DNA of 64,000 nt from Streptomyces sp. R41 (GCF_041053055.1 NZ_CP163443.1:3844001-3908000), one strand, 5' to 3'; positions 31,848 to 40,697 are shown, counted from the first letter of the stretch. The notes: generated by a model from the sequence alone, not told the origin. Program-made: numbers and translations.

Positions 31848-34486
31848 GTCAGCAGGCTGTGGGTGGACAGCAGAAGTGCCAGCGGCCCGGTTGCTCGGGG
31901 TCGTACGAGGACGTGGGCGGCGGCGAGCTGTACTGCGACACGTGCGGTCTGGCCCCGGTGGTCTCGGCGAACGGCATGGTGGGCTCGCCCCCGACCGGGA
32001 TCACGGCGGGCGGGAAGAGTTCCCGTGGCTCCAACAGCAGTAGCGCGCGCAGCAGTTCGCGGGCGAGTTCGCGCAGTTCGTCGCGCTCCTCGCAGTCGCG
32101 GCGCTCGGTCTCCGGGCGGCTGTCGCGCTCGCTGTCGGGCAGCTCGACGGGCCGCTCGGTGTCGGTCCGAAGCTCCGGTTCGACCGCCGGTTCCTCCGGG
32201 CGCGGCCGGCTCGGTGCCGGCCTGGTCGAGGTCCCGGACGTGCCGCGGCCCGACCCGCGCGAAATGGTCCTGGAGAACCCTGAGGTCCCCGAGCGGAAGC
32301 GATTCTGCTCACGCTCCGACTGCGGGGCTCCGGTGGGCCGTTCGCGCGGCGAGCGGGCCGGGCGCACCGAGGGGTTCTGCACCAAGTGCGGCCACCCGTA
32401 CTCGTTCGTGCCGAAGCTGCACACGGGCGACATCGTGCACGGCCAGTACGAGGTCGTGGGCTGTCTCGCGCACGGCGGGCTCGGCTGGGTCTATCTCGCC
32501 GTCGACCGCGCGGTCTCCGACCGCTGGGTGGTCCTCAAGGGCCTCCTCGACACCGGCGACCAGGACGCGATGGCGGCGGCGATCTCCGAAAGGCGCTTCC
32601 TCGCCGAGATCGAGCACTCCAACATCGTGCGGATCTACAACTTCGTCGAGCACCTCGACCAGCGGACGGGTTCGCTGGACGGGTACATCGTCATGGAGTA
32701 CGTCGGCGGCAAGTCGCTGAAGGAGATCGCCAACGGCCGCCGCACGGCGGACGGCAAGCGGGACCCGCTGCCCGTGGAGCAGGCCTGCGCGTACGGCATC
32801 GAGGCCCTGGAGGCCCTCGGCCATCTGCACAGCCGCAACCTGCTGTACTGCGACTTCAAGGTCGACAACGCGATCCAGACCGAGGACCAGCTCAAGCTGA
32901 TCGACATGGGCGCGGTGCGCCGGATGGACGACGACGAGTCGGCCATCTACGGCACGGTGGGCTACCAGGCGCCGGAGGTGGCCGAGGTCGGCCCGTCGGT
33001 CGCCTCCGACCTGTACACGGTCGCCCGCACCCTCGCCGTCCTCACCTTCGACTTCCAGGGCTACACGAACGTGTTCGTGGACTCCCTGCCCGACCCGGAC
33101 AACATCGAGGTCTTCCGCCAGTACGAGTCCTACTACCGGCTCCTGGTCCGCGCCACCGACCCCGACCCGGCCCGCCGCTTCGCCTCCGCGCAGGAGATGT
33201 CCGAGCAGCTGACCGGTGTGCTGAGGGAGGTCGTGTCCCTCCAGACGGGGCGGGCCCGCCCGGCGCTGTCCACCCTGTTCGGGCCCGAGCTCAAGGTCAC
33301 GGACACGGAGTTGTTCGGGAAGCTGGACAGCGACGTGTCGCGGCTGGGGGCTCGGGTGGTGCCGACGGGGCGCCGCCGCGGGGCGCTTGCCGCGGGCAAC
33401 GGCTCGGTTTCTTCCGGCGCAGCTGGCGTCGTGCTGCCGGGCGGCGGAGCCGCGAGTGCGGTGGGCGGCGGAGCCGCTGGTTTCCTGCCCGGCGGGGCCG
33501 GGAGTGCGGGCAGCGGAGCCGCCGGTGTCCACGGGGGCCTGGTCAAGCCCGTGCCGGCCGCCGCCTCCGCGCTGGCGCTGCCCATCCCCCGGGTGGACCC
33601 GAGCGACCCCAACGCGGGCTTCCTCGCGGGGCTCATGGCGTCCGCGCCCGGGGAGCTGATCACGGCGCTGCACGCGGCGCCCACCGGCTCACTGGAGCTG
33701 CGGCTGCGTGAGCTGCGGGCCCGCCTGGAGATGGGGGAGCTGAACAGCGCGGCCAGGGCGATCGAGGCGCTGGAGGCGGACCACCCCGACGACTGGCGGG
33801 TGGTCTGGTACCGGGGCGTCGCGGCGCTGGCGACCGGGGAGTACGAGATCGCGGCGCTGTCCTTCGACGCGATCTACGACGCCTTCCCCGGCGAGCCCGC
33901 GCCCAAGCTGGCCCTCGGCCTGTGCGCGGAGGTGCTCGGGCAGCTGGACAACGCCGCCGAGTACTACCGCCTGGTGTGGACGACCGACCCCAGCTATGTG
34001 AGTTCGGCGTTCGGCCTGGCCCGCGTGCAGCTCGCCTCGGGCGACCGCCGCGGCGCCGTACGCACGCTGGAATCGGTACCGGAGTCGTCGATCCACTACA
34101 CGGCGGCGCGGGTCGCGGCCGTACGGGCGCGGCTGCGGCAGCGGATGGCCGAGGAGGCGGCTGCCGCGCCGTTCCTGGACGATCTGACAGCGGCGGCCGG
34201 ACAGGTCGAAGCCCTCGACGGATACGGTCTCGACGCGGTGCGACGCGAGCAGTTGTCCACAGAAGTCCTTGGTTGCGCGCTGGACTGGGTACTCTCCGGT
34301 AGCCAGGGTTCCGCTCCGGCTTCCGGAGGCGGACATGTGCTGCTCGGCAGCAAGCTGGACGAGCGCGGCCTCCGCTTCGGACTCGAGCGTTCGTACCGGA
34401 CGCTGGCCCGGCTCGCGCAGGGCGGCGAGGAGAGGATCGACCTGGTGGAACGTGCGAATCGTTACCGCCCCCGGACGTGGGTGTGA
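31844..34486 (+). CDS. pknG: PknG-type Ser/Thr protein kinase (zinc ribbon, rubredoxin-like, kinase, TPR)
   Basis: 880 residues from a GTG with GGAGGGGG upstream; longer than mycobacterial PknG (750). Domains in order: N-terminal zinc ribbon (Cys12, 17, 31, 34); a Ser/Arg-rich stretch (about 58-120); a rubredoxin-like site (CSRSDC at 155-160, then FCTKCGHPY). The kinase domain (about 195-470) has Lys232 in WVVLKGLL, catalytic YCDFKVDN (Asp337, Lys339) and IDMGAVR (Asp354, replacing DFG). A Gly/Ala linker precedes C-terminal TPRs (about 600-880). PknG phosphorylates an FHA protein and so controls glutamate/TCA flux. Kinase residues are intact. It overlaps the coiled-coil gene by 4 bp. Confidence 0.95.
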   Translation: MSQQAVGGQQKCQRPGCSGSYEDVGGGELYCDTCGLAPVVSANGMVGSPPTGITAGGKSSRGSNSSSARSSSRASSRSSSRSSQSRRSVSGRLSRSLSGSSTGRSVSVRSSGSTAGSSGRGRLGAGLVEVPDVPRPDPREMVLENPEVPERKRFCSRSDCGAPVGRSRGERAGRTEGFCTKCGHPYSFVPKLHTGDIVHGQYEVVGCLAHGGLGWVYLAVDRAVSDRWVVLKGLLDTGDQDAMAAAISERRFLAEIEHSNIVRIYNFVEHLDQRTGSLDGYIVMEYVGGKSLKEIANGRRTADGKRDPLPVEQACAYGIEALEALGHLHSRNLLYCDFKVDNAIQTEDQLKLIDMGAVRRMDDDESAIYGTVGYQAPEVAEVGPSVASDLYTVARTLAVLTFDFQGYTNVFVDSLPDPDNIEVFRQYESYYRLLVRATDPDPARRFASAQEMSEQLTGVLREVVSLQTGRARPALSTLFGPELKVTDTELFGKLDSDVSRLGARVVPTGRRRGALAAGNGSVSSGAAGVVLPGGGAASAVGGGAAGFLPGGAGSAGSGAAGVHGGLVKPVPAAASALALPIPRVDPSDPNAGFLAGLMASAPGELITALHAAPTGSLELRLRELRARLEMGELNSAARAIEALEADHPDDWRVVWYRGVAALATGEYEIAALSFDAIYDAFPGEPAPKLALGLCAEVLGQLDNAAEYYRLVWTTDPSYVSSAFGLARVQLASGDRRGAVRTLESVPESSIHYTAARVAAVRARLRQRMAEEAAAAPFLDDLTAAAGQVEALDGYGLDAVRREQLSTEVLGCALDWVLSGSQGSAPASGGGHVLLGSKLDERGLRFGLERSYRTLARLAQGGEERIDLVERANRYRPRTWV

Positions 34487-34489
34487 TTG

Positions 34490-35992
34490 ATGTCCCAGAT
34501 GCCCCAGCCGACGGCCCTTTCGCGGTGCCCCAGTTGCGAGGAGCCACTGGAGGCGGGCGACCGTTTCTGCGGCGCGTGCGGGTACGACCTGTCGGCGGTG
34601 CCCGCACCGCCGGCTGACAACCCCACGATCACCATGAACGGCACCTCACCGCTGCCCCCTTCGGCCGTCGCGTCCCTGGACTGGCCCCTCGCGCCGGAGG
34701 TGGACAGCTCCGACACGCCGGCGCCGGCGCACCGGGCCACGGACATCCGGGGCACGGATTCGGGCGGCTCCGAACTCCCGCACGCCACGGGTGAGCACCC
34801 GCACACTGCGGGTGACCTCCCGCATGCCACGGGCGAGCTCCCGCAAGCTGCCGGTGACCTCCCACAAGCCACGGGTGACCTCCCCCATGGCACCGGTGAC
34901 CTTCCGCACGCGGTCGCCGCGCACGCCGCCGGTCCGCCCGAGCCTCCTTCGGGCGTACGGTTCGACCGGCCCTCGGAGCCCGACGAGTACCCGCTGGCTC
35001 CCCCGGCCGCCGGAGCCCCGGCCCCCGAGGCTCCCGCCGACCCCCGCACCGCCGACCTCGCGACGCCTCCCGCGGGCACCAAGATGTGCGTCGCCTGCCG
35101 TGCGGGCAGCGTCGACAGCGACGGCTACTGCGAGAACTGCGGGCACGCGCAGCCGCGCGAACGCGACCACATGGAGCAGGAGTTGGGCGCGGTCGCCGCG
35201 GTCAGTGACCGTGGCCTGCGCCACCATCGCAACGAGGACGCGTTCGCGATCTCGTCCACCGCGCTGCCCGACGGCCAGCCCGCGGTGGTCGCGATCGTCT
35301 GCGACGGCGTCTCCTCGGCGACCCGCCCGGACGAGGCCTCGCTCGCCGCGTCCCGCGCGGCCAACGAAGCACTGCTGGAGGCCCTGCCGCTCGGCACGCA
35401 CCCGCAGCAGGCGATGCACGACGCGATCGTCGCCGCCGCGGAGGCCGTCAACTCGCTGGCCGACGCCTCCACCTCGCAGGGCGAGCACGCGCCCCATGTG
35501 AACGCGCCCGCCTGCACCCTCGTCGGCGCCGTCGTCACCCCCACCCTGCTGATCGTCGGCTGGGTCGGCGACAGCCGTGCCTACTGGGTGCCCGTCGACC
35601 GGAGTTCGCTTCCGGCCCGGCTCACCGAGGACGACTCGTGGGCCGCGCAGATGGTCGCCGCGGGCCTGATGAACGAGGCGGAGGCGTACGCCGACGAGCG
35701 CGCCCACGCCATCACGGGCTGGCTCGGCGCGGACGCGTACGAACTGGAGCCGCACACCGCTTCCTTCAAGCCGGACCGGCCAGGTGTAGTGGTGGTGTGC
35801 ACCGACGGGCTGTGGAACTACGCGGAGGCGGCCGAGGACATGGCCGAGGTCGTGCCCCTCGACGCCGCCGAAAGGCCCCTTCACAGCGCCCAGGTCCTTG
35901 TCGGCCACGCCTTGGACGGCGGGGGCCACGACAACGTAACAGTGGCCGTCCTGCCGTTCCCTGCCCCGTCGCAGGGGGCAGGATCGGCCTGA
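34490..35992 (+). CDS. PP2C-family Ser/Thr phosphatase with two zinc ribbons
   Basis: 500 residues. An N-terminal zinc ribbon (CPSCEEPLEAGDRFCGACG, residues 14-32) is followed by a low-complexity linker with seven heptapeptide repeats (residues 95-143). A second ribbon then appears (CVACRAGSVDSDGYCENCG). The PP2C domain (about 235-495) carries the metal-binding motifs SDRGLRHHRNEDAF, VAIVCDGVSS, VGWVGDSRAYW, VVCTDGLWN and GGGHDNVTVAV, all complete. It presumably reverses PknG phosphorylation of the downstream FHA protein and others. The ATG lies 3 bp after the pknG stop. TTG at 34487 is an in-frame alternative. Confidence 0.93.
   Translation: MSQMPQPTALSRCPSCEEPLEAGDRFCGACGYDLSAVPAPPADNPTITMNGTSPLPPSAVASLDWPLAPEVDSSDTPAPAHRATDIRGTDSGGSELPHATGEHPHTAGDLPHATGELPQAAGDLPQATGDLPHGTGDLPHAVAAHAAGPPEPPSGVRFDRPSEPDEYPLAPPAAGAPAPEAPADPRTADLATPPAGTKMCVACRAGSVDSDGYCENCGHAQPRERDHMEQELGAVAAVSDRGLRHHRNEDAFAISSTALPDGQPAVVAIVCDGVSSATRPDEASLAASRAANEALLEALPLGTHPQQAMHDAIVAAAEAVNSLADASTSQGEHAPHVNAPACTLVGAVVTPTLLIVGWVGDSRAYWVPVDRSSLPARLTEDDSWAAQMVAAGLMNEAEAYADERAHAITGWLGADAYELEPHTASFKPDRPGVVVVCTDGLWNYAEAAEDMAEVVPLDAAERPLHSAQVLVGHALDGGGHDNVTVAVLPFPAPSQGAGSA
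34772..34918. repeat. 21-bp coding tandem repeat, 7 copies
   Basis: Seven degenerate 21-bp units encode heptapeptides of the form (E/D)LP(H/Q)ATG in the linker between the two zinc ribbons of the PP2C protein. Confidence 0.85.
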
Positions 35993-36094
35993 GGCCGCGA
36001 ACGAACGGGGACGGCCTGGGACCGGAGGGGACCGGTCCGCATACAGTCATCACCTCCGTCAACTACCGGAGGCTTTGAGGGGGACAGAGAAGGC

Positions 36095-37441
36095 ATGGCC
36101 AATTTCTCGAAGTCGAACGTGCCGCAGTTCTCGGTCGACGTGTACCAGAACGAGTACCTGCCCGAAGGCGGCCGTGAGGTCAACGCGATCGTCACGGTGA
36201 GCGCGACCGGCGGCGGCACCATCGGAAGCGCGGTCGGAGCGCCGCACCTGTACACGGCGGGCCAGGGCCCCGACGCGGCCGTGGCGATCACGGTCGACTG
36301 TTCGGGCTCGATGGACTACCCGCCGACCAAGATGCGCAACGCCCGCGACGCGACGGCCGCGGCGATCGACACCCTGCGCGACGGTGTGCACTTCGCGGTG
36401 ATCGGCGGCACGCACATCGCCAAGGAGGTCTACCCGGGGGGTGGACGGCTCGCGGTCGCCGACGACCGGACCCGCGACCAGGCCAAGCAGGCGCTGCGCA
36501 AACTGAGCGCGGGCGGCGGTACGGCGATCGGCACCTGGCTGCGCCTCGCCGACCGACTGCTGTCCTCGGCGGACGTCTCGATCCGGCACGGCATCCTGCT
36601 CACCGACGGCCGCAATGAACACGAGTCACCGGAGGACCTCAAGGCCGCCCTCGACTCCTGTGCCGGGCGGTTCACGTGTGACGCGCGTGGAGTGGGCACC
36701 GACTGGGAGGTCAAGGAGGTCACCGGGATCGCCTCGGCGCTGCTCGGCACCGCCGACATCGTCGCCGATCCGGCCGCCCTGTCCGCCGACTTCACACAGA
36801 TGATGGAGACGGCCATGGGCAAGGAGGTCGCGGACGTCTCCCTGCGGCTGTGGACGCCCGTGGGCACCGCGATCAAGTTCGTCAAGCAAGTCGCGCCCAC
36901 TGTCGAGGAGTTGACCGACCGTCGCTCCGAGGCGGGCCCGCGCGCCGGCGACTACCCCACCGGCTCCTGGGGCGACGAGTCCCGCGACTACCACGTGTGC
37001 GTCGAGGTCCCCTCGGCCGAGGTCGGCCGGGAGATGCTGGCCGCCCGGGTCTCGCTGGTGATCCCGCAGGGTGACGGCAGCGTGCAGAACCTCGGCGCAC
37101 AGGGTCTCGTACGGGCCGTGTGGACCGACGACATGGTGGCCTCGACCTCGATCAACCCGCAGGTCGCGCACTACACGGGTCAGGCGGAACTTGCACAAGT
37201 CATCCAACAGGGACTGGATCTGCGTAAATCGGGAGATGTCGATGGGGCAACGGCCAAGCTGGGACGTGCCGTTCAGCTCGCCAGCGCCTCCGGCAACGCC
37301 GATACTGCGAAACTGCTTGCGAAGGTGGTGGACGTGGTCGACGCCGCGGCAGGTACTGTGCGATTGAAGGCGAGGGTCGAAGAAGCCGATGAGATGACCC
37401 TCGAAACACGGTCCACAAAGACTGTTCGTGTAAAGAAGTAG
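36095..37441 (+). CDS. von Willebrand factor A domain protein
   Basis: 448 residues. A VWA domain (about residues 60-240) has an intact metal-ion-dependent adhesion site: DCSGSM (Asp68, Ser70, Ser72), a Thr in SAGGGTAIG, and Asp in ILLTDGRNEH. A beta-rich domain (about 250-350) and a C-terminal helical region (QQGLDLRKSGDVDGATAKLG; TAKLLAKVVDVVDAAAGTVR) resembling TPR-like helices follow. No signal peptide, so it is cytoplasmic. VWA proteins bind partners in a metal-dependent way; here it lies between phosphatase and FHA genes. Start follows GAGGGGGACAGAGAAGGC. Likely an interaction hub of the PknG system. Confidence 0.9.
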   Translation: MANFSKSNVPQFSVDVYQNEYLPEGGREVNAIVTVSATGGGTIGSAVGAPHLYTAGQGPDAAVAITVDCSGSMDYPPTKMRNARDATAAAIDTLRDGVHFAVIGGTHIAKEVYPGGGRLAVADDRTRDQAKQALRKLSAGGGTAIGTWLRLADRLLSSADVSIRHGILLTDGRNEHESPEDLKAALDSCAGRFTCDARGVGTDWEVKEVTGIASALLGTADIVADPAALSADFTQMMETAMGKEVADVSLRLWTPVGTAIKFVKQVAPTVEELTDRRSEAGPRAGDYPTGSWGDESRDYHVCVEVPSAEVGREMLAARVSLVIPQGDGSVQNLGAQGLVRAVWTDDMVASTSINPQVAHYTGQAELAQVIQQGLDLRKSGDVDGATAKLGRAVQLASASGNADTAKLLAKVVDVVDAAAGTVRLKARVEEADEMTLETRSTKTVRVKK

Positions 37442-37513
37442 CGAGCCCGGTTCCCGCGGGGAGCCGGAGAAACCCGGTCATAACGGCCGGAAAGGAAAGG
37501 GGGAAGCGCCGAC

Positions 37514-38845
37514 ATGCCGACCTGCCCGAACGGACACCAGTCGGGTTCCGACGACTGGTGCGAGGTCTGCGGTCACCGCATGGCCGGTGCCGTGCCCCCG
37601 CCACCTCCCCCGCCGCCGCCCGCCGCCGGTTACGGCTATCCGCCGCCGGGCTCGCCACCGCCGCCGCCCGGCGCCGGTGGACCCGGTGGCCCCGGTGGCC
37701 CCGGTGGGCGCCCGCACCTCTCCGCCGTGCCCGATCCCGAGCCCGAGCTCTGCCCGCAGTGCCGTACGCCCCGCGAGGGCGCCGCGCCGTTCTGCGAGGA
37801 GTGCCGGTGGAACTTCCTGACCAACACCGCGACCTCGTACACCCCGGCCGCGCCACGTCCGCCGGCGCCCGCACCCGGGACGCACGGGAACCCCGGTGGC
37901 CCTGGTGGCCCCGGGGGTCCTGGTGGTCCGAATCCGGCGCTGCGGTTCCAGCAGCAGGGGCCGGGACAGCCCACCGGTCCCGGAGCCGGGCCCGGTCATG
38001 ACCCGTTCGAGTACCAGAGCTCGCGGCCCTCGCAGATGAACCGGCCCGCCGAGCCGATTCCGCCGGGTCCGCCCGCCCCGCCGTTCGGTACCGGCGGCCC
38101 GTCGGGCTTCGGTGGCGATCCCTCGGGCTTCGGTGGCGATCCCTCGCGCCCGGTTCCGCCGCCGCCCGGGCCGACGCCCGGAGGCCCCGGCGCCCCACAG
38201 GCCTTCACCCAGCAGCCCGCCTCGCCGGCGTTCCCGCCGCAGGCACCCGCGCGCGGCGGCCCGTCCTACGGCGGCGGTGACGACGACTGGGTGATCTCCC
38301 CGCCGTCGGCCGGTTCGCCCGGCGGCGGTCCCGGTGGTCCGAACGGTCCCGGCGGGGGCCAGGGCGGCGGTTACGGCTACCCGCAGTCCGGCTCGACGCA
38401 GGCCCCGCCCGGTCCCCGGCCCCCCTACCAGCAGCAGCCGCTGTCCTGGACGGCGACGATCGGGCCCGACCGCGAGTACTTCATGGCGATGATGCAGCGC
38501 TCCGGCCCCGAGGCCGCGGGCCTGAACCTGCCCGCGTACTCGCCGGAGCAGCAGCGCCCGCTCACCGGCAACCAGATCACGATCGGCCGCCGTCGGCACT
38601 CCACCGGCGACACCCCGGACATCGATCTGTCGGTGCCCCCGGAGGACCCGGGCGTCTCGCACCAGCACGCGGTCCTGGTCCAGCAGCCGGACGGCAGCTG
38701 GGCGGTCGTCGACCAGAACTCCACGAACGGGACCACGGTCAACGGCGGCGAGGAGCCCATCCAGCCCTTCGTACCGGTTCCGCTCCAGGACGGCGACCGG
38801 GTGCACGTCGGCGCCTGGACGACGATCACCATCCGGCGCGGCTGA
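37514..38845 (+). CDS. FHA-domain protein with N-terminal zinc ribbons (putative PknG reader)
   Basis: 443 residues. An N-terminal zinc ribbon (CPNGHQSGSDDWCEVCG), a poly-Pro/Gly linker and a second ribbon (CPQCRTPREGAAPFCEEC) come first. A long Pro/Gly-rich disordered region (about 110-320) leads to the C-terminal FHA domain (about 345-443). This has the canonical phospho-Thr pocket residues: ITIGRRRHS, PGVSHQHAVLVQQPDG and DQNSTNGTTVNG. The FHA fold recalls GarA/OdhI, the mycobacterial/corynebacterial PknG substrate, but the ETTS phosphorylation motif of GarA is not visible and the N-terminus is quite different. It therefore may be an additional adaptor rather than the GarA orthologue. Ribosome site GGAAAGGGGGAAG. 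Confidence 0.92.
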   Translation: MPTCPNGHQSGSDDWCEVCGHRMAGAVPPPPPPPPPAAGYGYPPPGSPPPPPGAGGPGGPGGPGGRPHLSAVPDPEPELCPQCRTPREGAAPFCEECRWNFLTNTATSYTPAAPRPPAPAPGTHGNPGGPGGPGGPGGPNPALRFQQQGPGQPTGPGAGPGHDPFEYQSSRPSQMNRPAEPIPPGPPAPPFGTGGPSGFGGDPSGFGGDPSRPVPPPPGPTPGGPGAPQAFTQQPASPAFPPQAPARGGPSYGGGDDDWVISPPSAGSPGGGPGGPNGPGGGQGGGYGYPQSGSTQAPPGPRPPYQQQPLSWTATIGPDREYFMAMMQRSGPEAAGLNLPAYSPEQQRPLTGNQITIGRRRHSTGDTPDIDLSVPPEDPGVSHQHAVLVQQPDGSWAVVDQNSTNGTTVNGGEEPIQPFVPVPLQDGDRVHVGAWTTITIRRG

Positions 38846-38874
38846 CCCTCCGGCACGGCCGACCACCGCAGGGG

Positions 38875-39858
38875 TTACGGCAGCGGCCAGGCGTACGGCC
38901 CTTCGGGGTCGTCCAGCCACGCCCAGGCGCGCTCGCCGCTGACCGTGATCCCGTACCGCTCGCGCACCGGCTGGTTCTCGCGCTCCCACAGCGTGTAGGC
39001 CTCGTAGGGGTCGAGACGCCCCGCCGTCAGGGTCAGCAGGAACCGGAACAGCTCGTGGCCCCTGGCCCGGCGCGGCAGCCCGCCCAGGTGCTGCGGCTCC
39101 GGCTGCTCGGGCCGGATCCCGCCGCGGAGGGGCACGAAATACGCGGGCGTGTGCAGGAAGCGCCCCTCGGCGTGCCCGGCGTCCCGGACGCGCAGCGCGA
39201 TCAGGCCCGTCGCGAACGGCGCGAGGATACGGGCGCCCGGGTTGCACTGGGGAAGCCAGGCGTGCGGGATCGAGGTCAGCGTGCAGGTGGCGATGATCCG
39301 GTCGAAGGGGGCGCGCTCGGGGACGCCGCGGGCGCCGTCGCCGGTGACGACGGTGGGGTGGTACCCGGCGGTGTCCAGGTGCCGCCGTGCCGATTCGGTG
39401 ATCTCCGCGTCGAGGTCGATCGTGGTCACCAGGTCCTCGCCCAGGCGGTGGGCGAGCAGGGCCGCGTTGTAGCCGGTGCCGGCGCCGATCTCCAGGACGG
39501 CGTCCCCGTCCCGTACCTCCAGTTCGGTGAGCATCTTCGCCATCAGCGACGGCTGGCTGCTGGAGGACACCAGTTCGCCGTCGCGCACCCGGGTGGCCAG
39601 CGGGGCGTCCGCGTAGGCGCCGCGGATCCAGCGCTCCCGGGCCCGCATGTCGGGGTCCTCGCCCCACACGCGCTCGAAGCCGCCCACGACGCCGACGTAG
39701 TAGTACGGCACGAAGAGGTGGCGCGGGACCGCCTCGAACGCCTCCCGCCAGACCGGGTCGGCGTCCCAGGCGCCGCTCCTGTCGATCTCGCGCACGAGGG
39801 CGGCCCGCGCCAGGGTGGCGAGGTCGTCCAGGTCGTGGTCGAGAGCGTGCGCGCTCAT
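38875..39858 (-). CDS. Protein-L-isoaspartate O-methyltransferase-like SAM enzyme
   Basis: 327 residues. The PCMT-type N-terminal region (VPRHLFVPYYYVG) and the SSSSQPSLMAKMLTELEV segment precede the SAM-binding motif I VLEIGAGTGYNAALLAHRLG. Post-motifs are TTIDLDAEITESARR and VTGDGARGVPERAPFDRIIA. The C-terminal 110 residues (HLGGLPRRARGHELFRFLLT onwards) are an extension typical of actinobacterial stand-alone PCMT-like enzymes. The enzyme may repair isoaspartyl residues or modify another carboxylate. It converges on the FHA gene with a 29-bp gap. Start at ATG 39858. Confidence 0.87.
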   Translation of the reverse strand: MSAHALDHDLDDLATLARAALVREIDRSGAWDADPVWREAFEAVPRHLFVPYYYVGVVGGFERVWGEDPDMRARERWIRGAYADAPLATRVRDGELVSSSSQPSLMAKMLTELEVRDGDAVLEIGAGTGYNAALLAHRLGEDLVTTIDLDAEITESARRHLDTAGYHPTVVTGDGARGVPERAPFDRIIATCTLTSIPHAWLPQCNPGARILAPFATGLIALRVRDAGHAEGRFLHTPAYFVPLRGGIRPEQPEPQHLGGLPRRARGHELFRFLLTLTAGRLDPYEAYTLWERENQPVRERYGITVSGERAWAWLDDPEGPYAWPLP

Positions 39859-40005
39859 ATCTCCACTGTGCTGCGGGACGGGCCACGAGGCGAGCGCCGG
39901 ACTCGGCCGATCCGGACTGGGCCGTTCGGGTCGGACCGCGTCGGAATCGGCCCCTGTCGGGGAGTGGTCCTAAGCCTTGAGTCCTCCGCCGCCCCGTCTG
40001 AGACC

Positions 40006-40419
40006 ATGGTTGATGTGAAAGAGATTCGGCGCGGCACGCTTCAGGAGCAGACCTTCTACGAGCAGGTCGGCGGCGAGGAGACCTTCCGGCGCCTCGTGCA
40101 CCGTTTCTACGAGGGAGTCGCCGAGGACCCGCTGCTGAAGCCCATGTATCCCGAGGAGGACCTGGGCCCGGCCGAAGAGCGCCTCACGCTGTTCCTGATC
40201 CAGTACTGGGGCGGCCCGACGACCTACAGCGAGAACCGCGGCCACCCCCGGCTGCGGATGCGCCATGCCCCCTTCACGGTCAACCAGGCCGCGCACGACG
40301 CCTGGCTCAAGCACATGCGCGTCGCCGTCGAGGAGCTCGGCCTCTCCGAGGAGCACGAGCACACGCTGTGGAACTACCTGACGTACGCGGCGGCTTCGAT
40401 GGTGAACACGGCGGGCTGA
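40006..40419 (+). CDS. glbO: Group II truncated haemoglobin
   Basis: 137 residues, the usual size for TrHbO. Hallmarks are FYEQVGGEETFRRLVHRFYE, the CD region LKPMYPEEDLGPAEERL, LFLIQYWGGPTTYSENRGHP, and RMRHAPFTV containing the proximal haem His, then AAHDAWLKHMRVAVEEL. It probably handles O2/NO or peroxide at the membrane or in the cytoplasm. Start MVDVKEI at 40006; a GTG three codons in is possible. Followed by a repeat-bearing intergenic region. Confidence 0.93.
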   Translation: MVDVKEIRRGTLQEQTFYEQVGGEETFRRLVHRFYEGVAEDPLLKPMYPEEDLGPAEERLTLFLIQYWGGPTTYSENRGHPRLRMRHAPFTVNQAAHDAWLKHMRVAVEELGLSEEHEHTLWNYLTYAAASMVNTAG

Positions 40420-40457
40420 ACACGGCCGCACCCGCGTACGGCTGTTGACGTCCGTCT

Positions 40458-40543
40458 ACCGCCGGCGCCCATCGGCTCGCACCACTGCCGACATCCATCG
40501 ACCGCCGGCGTCCATCGGCTCGTACCACTGCCGACCTCCATCG
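40458..40543. repeat. 43-bp imperfect direct repeat, 2 copies
   Basis: Copies at 40458-40500 and 40501-40543 differ at only a few positions and share ACCGCCGGCG, CATCGGCTCG and ACCACTGCCGAC. They lie in the 278-bp gap between glbO and the ABC permease gene; the rest of this gap holds no clear gene or hairpin. Confidence 0.8.
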
Positions 40544-40697
40544 GCTCCTGACGGCTGACGCGCGCATTCCGGTCGTCCGGCGCCGGATTCCGGTCACAAT
40601 CCGGTCAAGCCCGCGCCACAAACGCTTACCCGGGGCCCGCCCCCTCTGACAGCATCGCGCGAAGGTCCGGAGATCCGGGACTACGGCGGGGGGCCGG

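Noticed and set aside
34253..34261. TTGTCCACA, a Streptomyces-type DnaA box
   Set aside because: Lies inside the pknG coding sequence as a single copy, with no other origin-like features.
37514..38845. FHA protein as the direct GarA orthologue
   Set aside because: The GarA-type ETTS phosphorylation motif is not visible and the protein is about three times longer with zinc ribbons; a separate GarA gene may exist outside the window.
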